From Hibiscus mutabilis (lineage: Eukaryota; Streptophyta; Magnoliopsida; Malvales; Malvaceae), in assembly GCA_019671005.1 (NCBI GenBank), contig CM033718.1, positions 22,138,014 through 22,202,013 of the forward strand: 64,000 nt of DNA, given 5' to 3'. Position numbers and translations under genes: made by a program. Below are positions 11,601 through 22,361 of the stretch, piece after piece; position 1 is the stretch's first letter; each line of letters starts with the position of its first letter. Below the pieces are notes generated by a model. The model was not told where the DNA came from. It saw nothing but the letters and a program-made list of their open reading frames with translations, and did no database searches.

Positions 11601-12142
11601 GTTTTAGATTCTTTGCATTTTGGTCACCGTATGATGTTCCATCAATTCAATAGGTAAATGATGTCAGTTTGACTTGAGATTTTGCAAGCATGTTTTAAAT
11701 GTATCTAATTGCTGTATGAACCTTTTGTAAACGTGTTAGTCCCTATATTTTGGTTGTTATATGATTTAGTCCTTAAATCATATTTTGCTAAATTGGATGC
11801 TTATTTGTTATCCTTTGGAGCTGAAATTTGACATGCTGCCATGAAATATGACTAATAAATAATTGGTAAATTTAAATTGGTGTAAGTCCTTGTAGTTATT
11901 CATATTTACATTTTGGTCCCTAATATGCTCACATTTGCATTTGAGTGCCTTATCAATGTTCAATTCGAATGAAAATTGAACTGCTGCTTGAATGAACATC
12001 CTAGGTCTTAATAATGCATCTAGACAAGTTAAAAGAAAAAATGGACCGTAATTTGAGTAAGAGTGTGTGGGTTTGCTTCGGTAAACCTAATGTGATCTTC
12101 TTGGTTCGAATCTAGCAACTAGGCTGGGTCAAGGGGGTTACA
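8644..12142 (+). mobile_element. Element B: non-coding TGTAA-type LTR-like element
   Basis: The element begins TGTAATGCCTCG and ends AAGGGGGTTACA, flanked by the perfect TSD CAATA at 8639-8643 and 12143-12147. It interrupts the Copia pol gene between integrase and RT, and the host frame is exactly restored without it. It is 3499 bp with no LTR pair and no recognisable protein; the 103-codon frame at 9431-9742 has no family signature. Its organisation parallels element A: donor-like GGTGAGTATAAAT at 9873, and CTCACTAGGCATTA at 11120 followed by a pyrimidine tract and a CAG at 11165-11167. It carries the constant-loop hairpin array at 10353-10570. A solo LTR or LARD-type element is most likely. 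Confidence 0.8.
10353..10570 (+). repeat. Tandem constant-loop, variable-stem hairpin array
   Basis: Seven copies of a GGGTAGATT or GGGTAGTGT core are spaced about 25-55 bp apart. In six of them the flanks are complementary although they differ between copies: ACACAATA/TATTGTGT (10353-10379), GTGATA/TATCAC (10386-10408), ATGGTGA/TCACCAT (10453-10475), CTTGATG/CATCAAG (10480-10503), TGGGTAA/TTATCCA with one G-T pair (10527-10548), and GGATA/TATCC (10550-10570). The unit at 10415-10438 has lost its pairing. The array sits between the donor-like and acceptor-like sites of element B. Confidence 0.85.
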
Positions 12143-12147
12143 CAATA

Positions 12148-12813
12148 TCCAATAATCATCTTTTAATGTTTCTTTGATATTTTTAGGCTCAATGCATGAG
12201 ATAAATGCAACATTACAAGCATTTTTAAGAGAAAATCTAGTGGTTACCTATTTGGATGGATCACCCAAAATTTCACCACCTTTGACATAGTTGAACTCCC
12301 TTGGGTAGATCATTTCTTTTTCCTCTAGAGTCATATCCTTCAAGGCTTCTAAAGGTGGATCTTGTGCTTCTTCTTCTTTGGAAGGAACTTCAACTACCTT
12401 TGATGATTGCCCACCATCATTGGCTTTAAAAATATCTACATCATCATCACAAAAATCCTTCCTCGGAAGGAGGTTATCATTGAAAACCACGTGTATAGAC
12501 TCTTTAACAACCAAAGTTCTTTTATTAAATACACGATAGGCTTTAGAGTGTAAAGAATAATCTAAGAAAATAGGTTCATCACTTTTAGCATCAAATTTGC
12601 CCAAATTGTATTTTCCATTATTTAAAACAAAACACGTACATCCAAAAGGATGAAAATAGCTAATGCTAGCCTTTTGGATTTTAAAATCTCATAAGGAGTT
12701 TTCTTTAAAATTGGTCTAATCATTACTCGGTTGACAATGTAACAAGCGGTATTAGTGACTTTCGCCCAAAAATACTTTGGCAAATTGTTTTCACAAAGTA
12801 TGGTTCTAGCCAT
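12148..12813 (-). pseudogene. Copia integrase C-terminal and linker region
   Basis: The minus-strand frames read MARTILCENNLPKYFWA, ACYIVNRV and TPYEIL, the conserved end of the Copia integrase core and the GKFDAKSDEPIFLDYS block. An acidic linker then leads to EPKNIKETLKDDYWI at the start of the RT domain. A frameshift separates 12622-12813 from 12248-12604, and a stop lies at 12248. The protein was part of the integrase that joins cDNA to the genome. Confidence 0.8.
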
Positions 12814-12825
12814 TTCTTATAAAGT

Positions 12826-13260
12826 TCAATTTTTTCTCTCAACAACCCCATTTTGTTGAGGTGTGTGAGGAGCAAAAAAATTATGACTTATACCATTTGA
12901 ATTACAAAAATCTTCAAAACCTAAAATTTGAAATTCAGTACTATGGTCACTTCTAATATGAGAAATAGATTGACCAACATCATTTTGAGTAATTTTTGAA
13001 AATGTGATGAATTTTTCTAAAGCCTCATCCTTGGTACTTAAGAATAGAACCCAAGTGTATCTAGAGTAATCATCTATTAAAACACATGCATATGATTTTC
13101 CACCCAAGCTCATAGTCCTAATAGGGCCAAAAAGATCTACGTGAATCAATTGTAAAACTCTACTAGTAGAAACATCATTAATAGGTTTAAAAGAAACTCT
13201 TTTATGTTTGCCTTTTGCACAAGCATCACAATTTTATCAAGAGAAAACTTTATTTTGGCA
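12826..13260 (-). pseudogene. Copia integrase catalytic core
   Basis: The frame shows the zinc-binding CDACAKGK pair, then HVDLFGPI with the first catalytic Asp, RSDHSTEF with the second Asp (Gly of the usual DHGTEF is Ser here) and PQQNGVVERKN with the catalytic Glu. The D-D-E triad is therefore intact. Two stop codons and a frameshift near 13230-13250 separate it from the upstream HRKLAH half of the zinc finger. Confidence 0.85.
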
Positions 13261-13740
13261 AACCCCTTACTAGATCTTTTGAAACCAATTTTTCTAAAAC
13301 ACTCGTGCTTGCATGCGCTAGTTTTCTATGCCATAACCATGAGTCATGTTCATCTTTTACAACAAAACATGCATTTGAAATATGAATGTGATCTAAATGC
13401 ACCATGTAAATGGTTCCTATGCGATGACCAATAAGCACAATTTTGTTAGTTTCAATGTTTAAAATTTTGCAATCATTTAAATCAAAAAGAACATTGACAT
13501 CTTTATCACAAAGTTGGCTTATGCTTAAAAGGTTATGTTTTAGACCGTTAACATATAAAACATTATTTATAAGAATTGAAGAGTGATTACTAATGGAACC
13601 AATTCCTTCAATATGGCCTTTGGAGTTGTCACCGAATGTCACTACTCCTCGACTCTTTGGTTTTAGCTCTAAGAACCGACTCTTTTCACCGGTCATTAGT
13701 CTTGAGCATCCACTATCAAGGTACCATAAGTTTGCACATG
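13250..13740 (-). pseudogene. Copia aspartic protease end and GAG-pre-integrase domain
   Basis: WYLDSGCSRLMTG is encoded with DSG at 13709-13717. This is the active-site signature of a Copia aspartic protease, with the usual His of SRHMTG replaced by Leu. The frame goes on through FGDNSKGHIEGIG, VLYVNGLKHNLLSISQLCD and WLWHRKLAHAS, which is the GAG-pre-integrase domain and the first His pair of the integrase zinc finger. It is one of the longest open stretches of this element (148 codons from 13696), ending at a frameshift after RGLPK. Confidence 0.85.
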
Positions 13741-13817
13741 TAGCTTTGGCCTTGTAGCAATGTTCCCCCTAAAAACAAAGATTAAGTCTTGATTTTTGAT
13801 ACCCAAATAATTTTGGG

Positions 13818-14540
13818 TCAATGAGTATTAGCTCCCAAAATCTTGGTTCCCTTAGGAATCCAAGAAGACAAAGCACTAGTGTTGTTAGAAGCAATTAGTT
13901 CCTTAGGAACCCACACACTTCTAACTTTCTTACCATATGAGGGCCTTGGGAAGCCTCTTTGTTTGTACCCATTAAAGTTTCTCTTTACATAGTTGGGTTT
14001 TGAATAACTTACTTTCTCAAAACTTTGTTTCCCAACCTTGCTTAGAGAAGTTTTAAGATCACTCACCTCCTTGTGGTGATCATCATGAACCATGGAAAGA
14101 AGGTTTTACAAGTCTTAGTTTTTCTTTTCAAAATCTTTTTGACTTTCTTGCAAATCCAAAACCTTCTTCTCAAGTTTCGAATTGGTTTTAGATACGGAAT
14201 CGTTTTGATTTTTCAAATTTGAAATTGTTTTCTTGTTTTTCAAAAGAGATTCCTTATACTTCTCAACCAATTCATCATACACCTTTTGCAATTCATCGTA
14301 AGCTTCTTGAATCTCATCGAAAGTGAAATCAAATGTAAATGAGTTAGAGGTTACCTTAGGATTATCTTCAAAAGCCACGAGGCAAAGGTTGGCAACTTCT
14401 TGCTCCTCTTCATCGGATGATTCCTCATCACTCCAAGTAGCAATGTTTGCCTTGAGCTTCTTCTTCTTCCCAAAGCTCTTCCCTTTGAGTTGGGGATATT
14501 CGGTTCTTATGTGCCCCAGCTTCTTGCACTCAAAGCAAAT
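13818..14540 (-). pseudogene. Copia gag: zinc knuckle, coiled coil and linker
   Basis: A CCHC-type knuckle is encoded at 14496-14537 as CFECKKLGHIRTEY. The final Cys of C-x2-C-x4-H-x4-C is Tyr (TAT) here, so RNA binding would be impaired. It is followed by a Glu/Lys/Asn-rich segment (14115-14378) of strong coiled-coil character and by the SVWVPKE-type linker before the protease. A long coiled-coil gag extension is typical of Sireviruses. Frames are interrupted near 14100 and 14380. Confidence 0.75.
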
Positions 14541-15427
14541 AATTTGATCCTTTTCTTATTCCTTGTTCTTGTTCTTGAAATCCCTTTTTTATGGAACTTT
14601 CTTCCTTGGTTGGATTTCATGAATTGAGTGAACCGTTTGGCTAGCATAGCCAATTTTTCATCTTCCTCCTCACTTGAATCGCTCTCTTCTTGTGAAGCTT
14701 TGAGAGCAATTTCCATCTTCTTCTTCTCTACTTCCTTCTTCTCGGCATTCTTTTCTACTCTCTTCTTCTCATCTTCTTTTCCTTTCTTTATGATCTCATG
14801 AGTTAGAAGAAATCCCATAAGAGCATCGAGCTTTAAGGTTTTGAGGTCTTTGGCCTTGATGATGGCGGTCCTCTTTCAATCCCATGACTCAAGAAAGGAG
14901 TAGATGAGCTTTCAGACTAGCTTGTCTTCAGGGATGACTTCTCATAAGCCTTTGAGACTATTGATGATGACAAAAAATGATCAAACATCTTGATGACACT
15001 CTCGTTGGGCTCCATCTTGAAATTCTCATAGCTTAAGTTGAGGAGTCCAATCTTGGTCTCATTTACATCGTTGGTGCCTTCATAGGTGGTCTCGAGCTTG
15101 TCCCACACCTCCTTTGCACTTGTACACGAAAACATCTTCGAGTACTCATCTGGTCCAAGTGCACAAAAGAGCATGTGCAAAGCCTTGTCGTTTACTTGCA
15201 ACTTTCTTCATCGGTCATTTCTTGGTTGGTCTTGGGAACTTGCATTTCTTCTTCTTGCTTTATTGGAATAGATGCTCCTTCTTTAATTACATCCCAAAGG
15301 AGGTAATTATTGGATTTGATGAATAGCTTCATCTGATTCTTTTAATACGGATAGTTGTCCCATTGAATAAGGGCAGTTTAGTAGTCGATTGAGACTCATA
15401 GATGTTGTGGCCGGAAGTAGACGTCAT
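14541..15427 (-). pseudogene. Copia gag N-terminal (UBN2-type) region
   Basis: The gag ATG is at 15427 on the minus strand, 73 bases after the primer site, and opens MTSTSGHNIYESQSTTKLP. A lost base and a TGG-to-TAA change then break the NYPYWKNRM block near 15330-15350. The UBN2 domain follows at 14917-15201 (CALGPDEYSKMFSCTSAKEVWDKLE, read in parts, and TKIGLLNLSYENFKM). A highly charged Lys/Glu stretch (14600-14818) precedes the zinc knuckle. At least three frameshifts make this a pseudogene. Confidence 0.8.
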
Positions 15428-15499
15428 GGCTTGAATGTTGGTTGATTGAATCACCTCTAGGATCGTCTCAAGTGGATGTTAATCCTTCAAATGAGCTAG

Positions 15500-15511
15500 G
15501 CTCTGATACCA
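15500..15511 (-). other. Primer binding site (tRNA-iMet type)
   Basis: The minus strand reads TGGTATCAGAGC, a perfect 12-base complement to the 3' end of plant initiator Met tRNA (from memory). It starts two bases after the 5' LTR edge at 15514. Its position fixes the LTR boundary and the orientation of the Copia element. Confidence 0.9.
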
Positions 15512-15513
15512 AT

Positions 15514-16772
15514 TGTTAGGATGATTAATCAACTCGATTTGGCTAAGATGGGTGAATTGGCATTTTTAAAAATGAAGGGAAGCAAAAGGATATAAGAAAA
15601 AATGTGACACAAGGAATTCATGATGTTCAAGCATCTAATAAGAACTGCATCCACTACCTTAGCTCCCCACTAAGGATTTCAAACAATTTCACTAGAAATT
15701 CTTCCTCTTTTCTAGGCTTAGGAGGAAACCGTTACAAAGATCAAAGCTTTCTACCCAAAGCTTGATCAAGTTCACTCAATTTACAAGAAAGAATGGCAAA
15801 TAACAAAATAACTCTCAAATGTGAATAATTTGCCCCAATTACAAATTCACTCAACCCAAATTTGAAAGAAAGAATTACAAATATGCCCACTCAAGAGGGT
15901 TACAAAGGATTTGACTCTATAAGCTCAAAAGGTTGGATTTTTGCTTGAATGCTTGAAAGTTGTTCAATAAATGTTCAATAGTTGTTGTAGCTTTGGAGAC
16001 TTGATTTTATATCCCTTCATTGATTTCTAACCATTTGGGTGGTTGAGATCATCAATAGAGTCGTTGGGTTGCTTTCTTCCCGCAATAAATGTTGTTTGGT
16101 AACCTATCGTATCGGTACATGAGGAATCGTATTGGTACCTGTCATAAGAAGAAATACTCGTTGTATAAAGGAGTATCGATACGCTTAAGGGCGTATCGAA
16201 ATTAGAATAGAGTAAAATCAATGGTGTATCGATACGGTATAGCCGTACCGGTACGGTTTTAGCTTACTGGAATCTGAGAAAAAGGTTCAAGGAAAATTGC
16301 ATCAGTACACCTAGGGAGCGTATCGATACGGGTTAACCAATTTTTGAAGTTTGGTGATTCTCATAACTGACAAGGTAACGGTCATATTTTAAATGCAAAG
16401 ATTTTGAAGATCTTAACACCCTGTTTCGATACTTGTGAACCCGTATCGATACATTTAACCAAAAAAATAAACCCAGATGAAGGCCGTATAGAAATGGGAT
16501 CAGCCGTATCGATGTTATTTTGCAAATGAAATTCTAGTAGTAAAAATCGTATCGAAACGCTAAGGAGTGTATCGATATGCCTGGGCATAATTGGTTAATT
16601 TGAGTATGAAACACTTAGAAAAAATTTTAGGGTTCTACGTTTTTTATTTATAAACAATTTTAGGTTCAAATTCTTGTCATTTTTGTGAGACTTTGAATAC
16701 TTGAAAATTTATTTACCTTTACAATTTGGTCCTTAAACAATTTGTTATATCAAAATCAAATTAGGTTTTACA
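15514..16772 (-). repeat. Copia 5' LTR
   Basis: The plus strand runs from TGTTAGGATG to GGTTTTACA, 1259 bp, with TG/CA ends on both strands. A minus-strand TATAAAAT lies at 16004-16011. About thirteen GTATCGATAC-like words fill 16096-16590, directly upstream of it in minus sense. The LTR at 43614-44859 aligns along its length (TGTT..GGATGAT start, GGGTGAATTGG, GCATCCACTACCTTAG, CCCGCAATAAATGTTGTTTGG, TTACA end). CTACC at 16773-16777 would be the TSD, but its partner on the left is lost. Confidence 0.85.
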
Positions 16773-17271
16773 CTACCCTACTTCTCTATATTATCTTTCA
16801 ATATTTAATTGAGAATATGATTATTTTATTTGACAATTTTGGAACTTGTCAAAATAGGTGGAATCGGATTTTGCCTTGCTTATTCATGATTGTTTAAGAG
16901 CTTATTTTAATGATTATGATTGTCACTTATCTAGACCGACTTAGGAGTTTCGCTCTAATCCTTTACTGTCATGTTTGAATTAATTGGGTTACACATGTAT
17001 AAGTACATGCCAGTTTGCGCACTATAATGAATTTGATGAATGATTTTAACTTAGTGGTACAACTTTCAGTCTTGCTTAAATATGAGTTTGGTTTTGTATC
17101 GCTAATTTTTTTTGACGTTGTCATCAGGTGTGCTGCTTCATGGTGTGACGGTTGTGAGTGGTAACTCAGAACATGTTATCGGATTGGAGGCCGGAACGAG
17201 GTACTTGGGTTGTCATCTCGTTTCTAGTACAAATATTCGAGTGACGAGCCAATTTACAGAGTTAAAATGAT

Positions 17272-17372
17272 GATGAGAAAAAAAGAAAAAAAGCAAAAAA
17301 ATAGGGGATAAAAGAAGAAAAGAGAAAACAAACAAAAAAGGAAACAAAAGAGAAACAAAATGGGAGGAGAAA
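17272..17372 (+). other. Purine-rich tract
   Basis: About 100 bases are almost entirely A and G (runs of GAAAAAAAG, GAAGAAAAGAG and GGGAGGAGAAA), lying about 300 bp before the 3' LTR of the Gypsy-like relic. It could be an extra polypurine tract or simple sequence. The minus-strand frame through it (17213-17461) is compositional. Confidence 0.5.
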
Positions 17373-17668
17373 TAAAATTCACACTCCGACAATCGTCCAC
17401 CACGAAGAAAAAAGTTAGTCTTGGTTCGATGATGTCTCAACCCCAAAAAGTGAACAAACAAAAATTTTGCATAGTTGATTGTCGTTCATTCGGTTGACTG
17501 CTTTTGTTGATTCATTTTTATTGCCCTTACATGATTATCTTGTTTAACTCTTTCGATCCAAGCATGTTTTTAGGATTTTAGTGAAACTTTTGAGTAAGTT
17601 TTGACTAAGTGACGGGACTGTAAATTAGAATATGCTCGAGAACAAGCATTGAATAAGTGAGGGGAATT

Positions 17669-19039
17669 TGATAAGTGTAAAATATTTAATATTATTAGTG
17701 ATATGTATTCCTCAATTTTCACTTGGATATTACTAATTCGTCATTTTTCTAAGCTTGTTTTAGTTAGGAGCTTCGTTGGACTTTGTCAGCCCAAAACTAT
17801 CAATTGAAGGCAGATCGGCATTATCTCAAAGTTAAAATTTGGAATTATCTTAAGGATAAATGCCTAGGAGATAAATATGAAATTATCCTGAAGATAAAGC
17901 AAAATTCAACTAGAACCATATGTTTTAAATTAATTATCTTTATCTTTTGGGATAAATCCTTGGTTTAAATTTAGTCCACTAGTTTAAAATATTTATCCCT
18001 TATTTTATCTTCGATTTAAGAGATTTGTTATTTTATCTTTTTATATCTTTTGTGATAAATCCTTGGTTTAAATTTAGTCCTCTAGTTTAAAATATTTATC
18101 CCTTATTTTATCTTTGATTTAAGAGATTTGTTATTTTATCTTTTTAGGATTCTTAGGTTTAAATTCCCCCTTAGGTTCAATATTTGAACTCAGATTGAAA
18201 TTTGTAATTTCTTTGGTTATTTTTATTAAAGCTTTATTTTCTTTTTACTTTCTTCTCTATTTATTTTTATACCATAATGCTAAGCATGATCCAATCCATG
18301 CTGAGCTAAACTTCCACTTAGCCTAAAGCTTTACGATCACTTAATTCTAAATCGTGAGAATTGACTTTGCACTTAACAACTCTGAGAAAGTATTCTTCGA
18401 TTCTCTATAAACTAGGAGTGACAACAGGCCATTCCTTTAAAAATTACTATATCTTCAACTCAAAAAGTCGGTGTTGATTTAAAAGTTGTTTTGGCTTGCG
18501 GTTTGGGATTCATATCGATTGGTCGTAATCCGGCTTTCTGTGAACAAACTTAGCGACGGTTCGCTAAGGAAATCAAGATCGGGTTTGATTCTTAGAGAGA
18601 GCTATAACTCGAGTTGAGCTCTTCCAAAACTCAAAATTGTCTTGGCGCTAACGGTGATTAGACCAACAAGGATCGTATTTCGAAGACAGACTTGGAAATC
18701 TCGATTAACTGGAGAGAAGGGTTAGCTGCAGGGGTTGAGCCCTGTAGACTGTAATCAATGCACTATCAATGAGGGGAAATTTATTTTGATTATCGATAGA
18801 GATTGAGGCTAGCAAAGCCTAAGGCTAAGCCATCACAATTGAATCATTTCTTTACAATTTACTATTTTATTTTTACTTAATTATTCTAAACCCTTTCTGT
18901 ATTTCGTAGTTAAATCAAGGTTGAAACAAAGCGATATTGGAATTTTCTTAGTCCCTGTGGATCGACCCTAATTCTCTATATTACCTTTCAATATTAATTC
19001 AGAATAGGATTATTTTATTTGACAATTTCGGCACTTGCA
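17669..19039 (+). repeat. Gypsy-like 3' LTR with internal 103-bp duplication
   Basis: The repeat starts TGATAAGTGTAAAAT and ends CGGCACTTGCA, giving TG/CA ends and 1371 bp. A head-to-tail duplication with a 103-bp period (17941-18043 and 18044-18146) begins TATCTTTTGKGATAAATCC in both copies, with few differences. The CCCTGTGGATCGACCC segment near the end is, from memory, common at the 3' end of plant Gypsy LTRs. Confidence 0.65.
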
Positions 19040-20876
19040 AATGTAACTAAATTGATTGAATCTATAAATTTAAAGGGTTAAATGTGATATTATTCAAATT
19101 TTCATAATTCTAATGTTTCTCACTTAATGATCTTTAACGTCTAAGTTATCATTTTGTTACAAAACATAAAGTTTAATTGTCATTTTATAACTTTTGAAAG
19201 TTTAGTTACTATTTTAAATTTTGTTTCAAAATTTAGTTACCCTTCTAAGTACTTTATCCAATATTTTTTCTCATATATTTTATAAAAATGAATATATGAA
19301 AGAAAAAAAATCAAATGTATCGAGTACATGAAGTGTTCATGTTTCTGCGAAGTAAACTCGTAAAATTTAAAAGTTTACTATATAATGGGTAGATTTAAAA
19401 GTGAACTACCGATTTGACATCAACAAGATATTGTGAGAATGACATCATGGTGGCCCGAAATAGAGATGAACGGCGTTAAGTGTAAGTGAGAAGGTGAACG
19501 GTGATTAGTGATTTATTAATAGAGATTCGATAATACTAAAAGTTGAATTTACCTTATTTCATTAAAAATTAACAGTTGAATTTAAATATACTAGGAGTAT
19601 TCGATAATACTAAAAGTTGAATTTTATATATATACCTTTATTTTTGTTTTATTCCTAATTAAATCAAAATTTACATTAACATTTTATATGAATCATCACC
19701 TTCAACATTAAAAACTGATATTTTTTTAGAGAAATTATCTTGTTCAACATTTTTTTGAAAAATTAAAAAAAAAGTTGATTTTAAAATTTTTTATCAGAGT
19801 ATTAACAACAATAACGTTATGAATGTAACAATTGAGTTGGGGAGATTGCTCCTATAATAGTCTCTACAATACTCGATACGAATTAGTAAGTTAATAAATT
19901 AGATACCATTAGGTATGCTAAAAAGTAATTATAGTGATAGAAAATTGTATCCAAATTTTCAATTAACCTCCGTCTCAAATTTTATAATCGAACAATCAAA
20001 TCCCGTCCCAATAAAAAAAATAGGCTAAACTACTCTTATGGCCGCTTAACCATGGTTCTATTTTAACCATTGGTCTTTTATTTTTTTTTCAATCATACTA
20101 CTTAGCTATTTAAATTATACCAATTAAGCCACTAACTGTTAAAAGTTAACAAAAATATTGTTGTGACAGTTAAACAAATTAATATAACTACATATTTAAT
20201 ACTCGTTATTTATGCATTCTATTAGTCCAATACAAATTTAATTAAATAAATTTAATCATTCGATCAAATTGTGACGTAATCTAAAATTGATAACATTTTT
20301 ATATATCTTCAACAAATTGACGTGGATGTCAATAATTTGTCTTGTGTGTTTTATCATATTTTACCTACCGTAAAGTAAATGGTATAACAGATGTCGACAG
20401 AGAATCAATGTTCGAGGTGATGTTTTGATCATTTAAACCTGGGTGACGTAGCTGTGTTGCATATGGATGTGGTCGACAGGCGTGGCTGCTTTGTGCTAGA
20501 TGGCAGGGGGTGTGGAGTGGCAGCAGTGTTGTGCATCCTGGGACTTAGCTAGGCAAGGTGGATTGCTGACAGGTTGAAAGTGAAATGCGGGTGGGTTCGT
20601 TGGTGTTATTAGCTTTGTAACTCTGGGTGTTTATCGAGTTTTGGCTTTGGGTTCAAGTATTCTTTTTCTTTAATTTAAGTTTGGGACGTTTTTATGAGTA
20701 ATAAATATTATTTTAATAAAATCATATTATTCTATGCAAAGAGTAATAAATATTAATTTAAATATATCAGTATTTATTATATATTATTAAAATAAAAATA
20801 TTATTATAGGCATAATGCTAAAATATGAAATCCCATTTGTTTTCATTACAGGAGTTTTGGCATTGCACGCGCCGGA
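19040..20876. other. AT-rich intergenic DNA, no gene seen
   Basis: No convincing frame or terminal motif appears. A 25-bp direct repeat (ATTCGATAATACTAAAAG...) lies at about 19525 and 19596. The stretch 20390-20640 is more GC-balanced but I could not assign it to any family. Confidence 0.5.
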
Positions 20877-22361
20877 CATTCATCAACCGCGCGATGCACG
20901 CGCGACGTCACCGGCCATCCCACCGCTCCAATCTGGCCACCGCCCTGCAAAAATAATAAAATTATCATTTCAGATCTGAAAAAAGTAAACAAAGTAGAAT
21001 TTTTTTACCGTTTAATATTGTAACAAATCAGGTATATAAACCCAGAACTACGAAAGTAATGGGAGACTTTTTCCTAGATGAGAAATAAAAAAAAATATTC
21101 AAAGTATCATCTTCATCCAAACTCAAATCTAACAACATAAAAATAGAGAGAAAAATATAGGGAGACTCGGATTCAAAGTAAAATACAAACAAAAAAGAAA
21201 AAAGTTATAAGAAAAGGAAGAGGGCAGATCGAAAAAGGTAAAAAAAAAGTCTATTCGGGTTATATTAGATTTAAACCATTTTAGGAGAATCTAACCTTAG
21301 ATCCGTGTCGAGGGTGAAAACCCGAGTCTTTTGACTTCTTTTGCATGCACTCTGACCGCCGCGGACGACGGCTTTCTATTTTCGATCAACGACGGCCAGC
21401 GGCGGCTAGCGACGGGCGATAAGGCGGAGCCCAACGACCGGCAGAGACGAGAGAGAGAGAGCTGGAGAGAAAATTAGATTTTTTTTAATTACCACACACA
21501 CTAAATAATTTTTTTGTCTAAAACCGGGTATTTAATTAAGAACTAAAACGACGTCGTTTTGGTGCTCTCGACCCACGCCTCAACCTGACCCGATCTGGAG
21601 GATCCAAGCATTTTGACTAAAGGGGAAATTGCACTGCTGGTCCTTCCATTTTGTATCCTTCACGTTTCTGTTTATTAGTTTCTTTTTTCTATTTTAGTCA
21701 CTATTTTTCTTTATTATTATTATTCTATACAGTTTTCTATTACATGTCATAATTTATAGTATTATTATCATATATGTATATATATTTAGTGTATATTATA
21801 TTAACAAACATATTAATATATTATATTATATTTTATATTTAGCATATTACGAAATATGTAGTAAGTACATGTACACTATTATTTTTATTATATAATATAT
21901 GTGTATTATTTTATATGTACACTATATCGTGTTATTATTATATTTTTTTCTTTTTAATATCTTTTGTATTATTTTAAAATATTAATTTCGGTTTAATATT
22001 AAGGGAATATTTTCCAATTTATTTCGGGAACTGACTAGAAATTAGTATCCTGACTCATTCAGTGCCATCTTTCTCGGATTTCGTAAATAAGGAAGTATTC
22101 TCCTTAGACCGTTTTCTTGGATTAAATTTTAAATTAAAATTCGAATTTTTACTTTCTTGCAAAGACAACACCAAATCAACGCGGTACCAATTTTGGGCGT
22201 TGTGGGGGAGCTAATCTTTCCCCACGCGTAATTGACTTCCGAACCCCAAACGTTTTTAATCTCTTGTTGATTTTTAATGATTTTTGGCCTACCAAAGTGG
22301 TCGGTGGCGACTCCATCCGTCTTCTATTTCCCCTATTTTCATAAAAAAAACCCTTATTACA
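20877..22361 (+). repeat. Gypsy LTR copy 1
   Basis: It is homologous to 25597-27108. It has a GC-rich block (21350-21450), a perfect 16-bp palindrome AAAACGACGTCGTTTT (21545-21560) and a long AT-rich part (21700-21990) with ATATAT runs. It ends CCTTATTACA immediately before the primer-site-like sequence. Its 5' edge may lie further left; only the part shared with copy 2 is given. Confidence 0.8.

Larger units (their letters stand above)
1500..16772 (-). mobile_element. Copia (Sirevirus-type) retrotransposon, nested
   Basis: Read on the minus strand the element runs 5' LTR (15514-16772), primer site (15500-15511), gag with a zinc knuckle and coiled coil, protease, GAG-pre-integrase, integrase, RT and RNase H. 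This is the Copia order, with integrase before RT. The tRNA-iMet primer site, the long gag and the LTR of about 1.26 kb beginning TGTTAGGATGATTAATC on the plus strand fit Sireviruses. Removing insertions A and B leaves about 4.8 kb of internal sequence, a normal length. Many stops and frameshifts make it defective. The 3' LTR expected left of about 1690 is not recognisable, so a deletion or rearrangement removed that end. The left limit is approximate. Confidence 0.85.
16773..19039 (+). mobile_element. Small Gypsy-like LTR relic without genes
   Basis: A 75-bp stretch at 16775-16850 (TTCTCTATATTA...TTTGACAATTT) is repeated at 18966-19039, the end of a longer LTR. I read this as the 3' stub of a 5' LTR, an 0.8-kb internal region (16851-17668) and a complete 3' LTR (17669-19039). 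The Copia element sits at the broken edge of the 5' LTR. No gag or pol motif is visible. A purine-rich stretch (AGTGAGGGGAA, 17656-17666) just before the LTR is a reasonable polypurine tract and sets the plus orientation. Confidence 0.6.

Noticed and set aside
15500..15511. Part of a tRNA gene
   Set aside because: Only the 3'-end complement is present, exactly at an LTR edge; it is a primer binding site.
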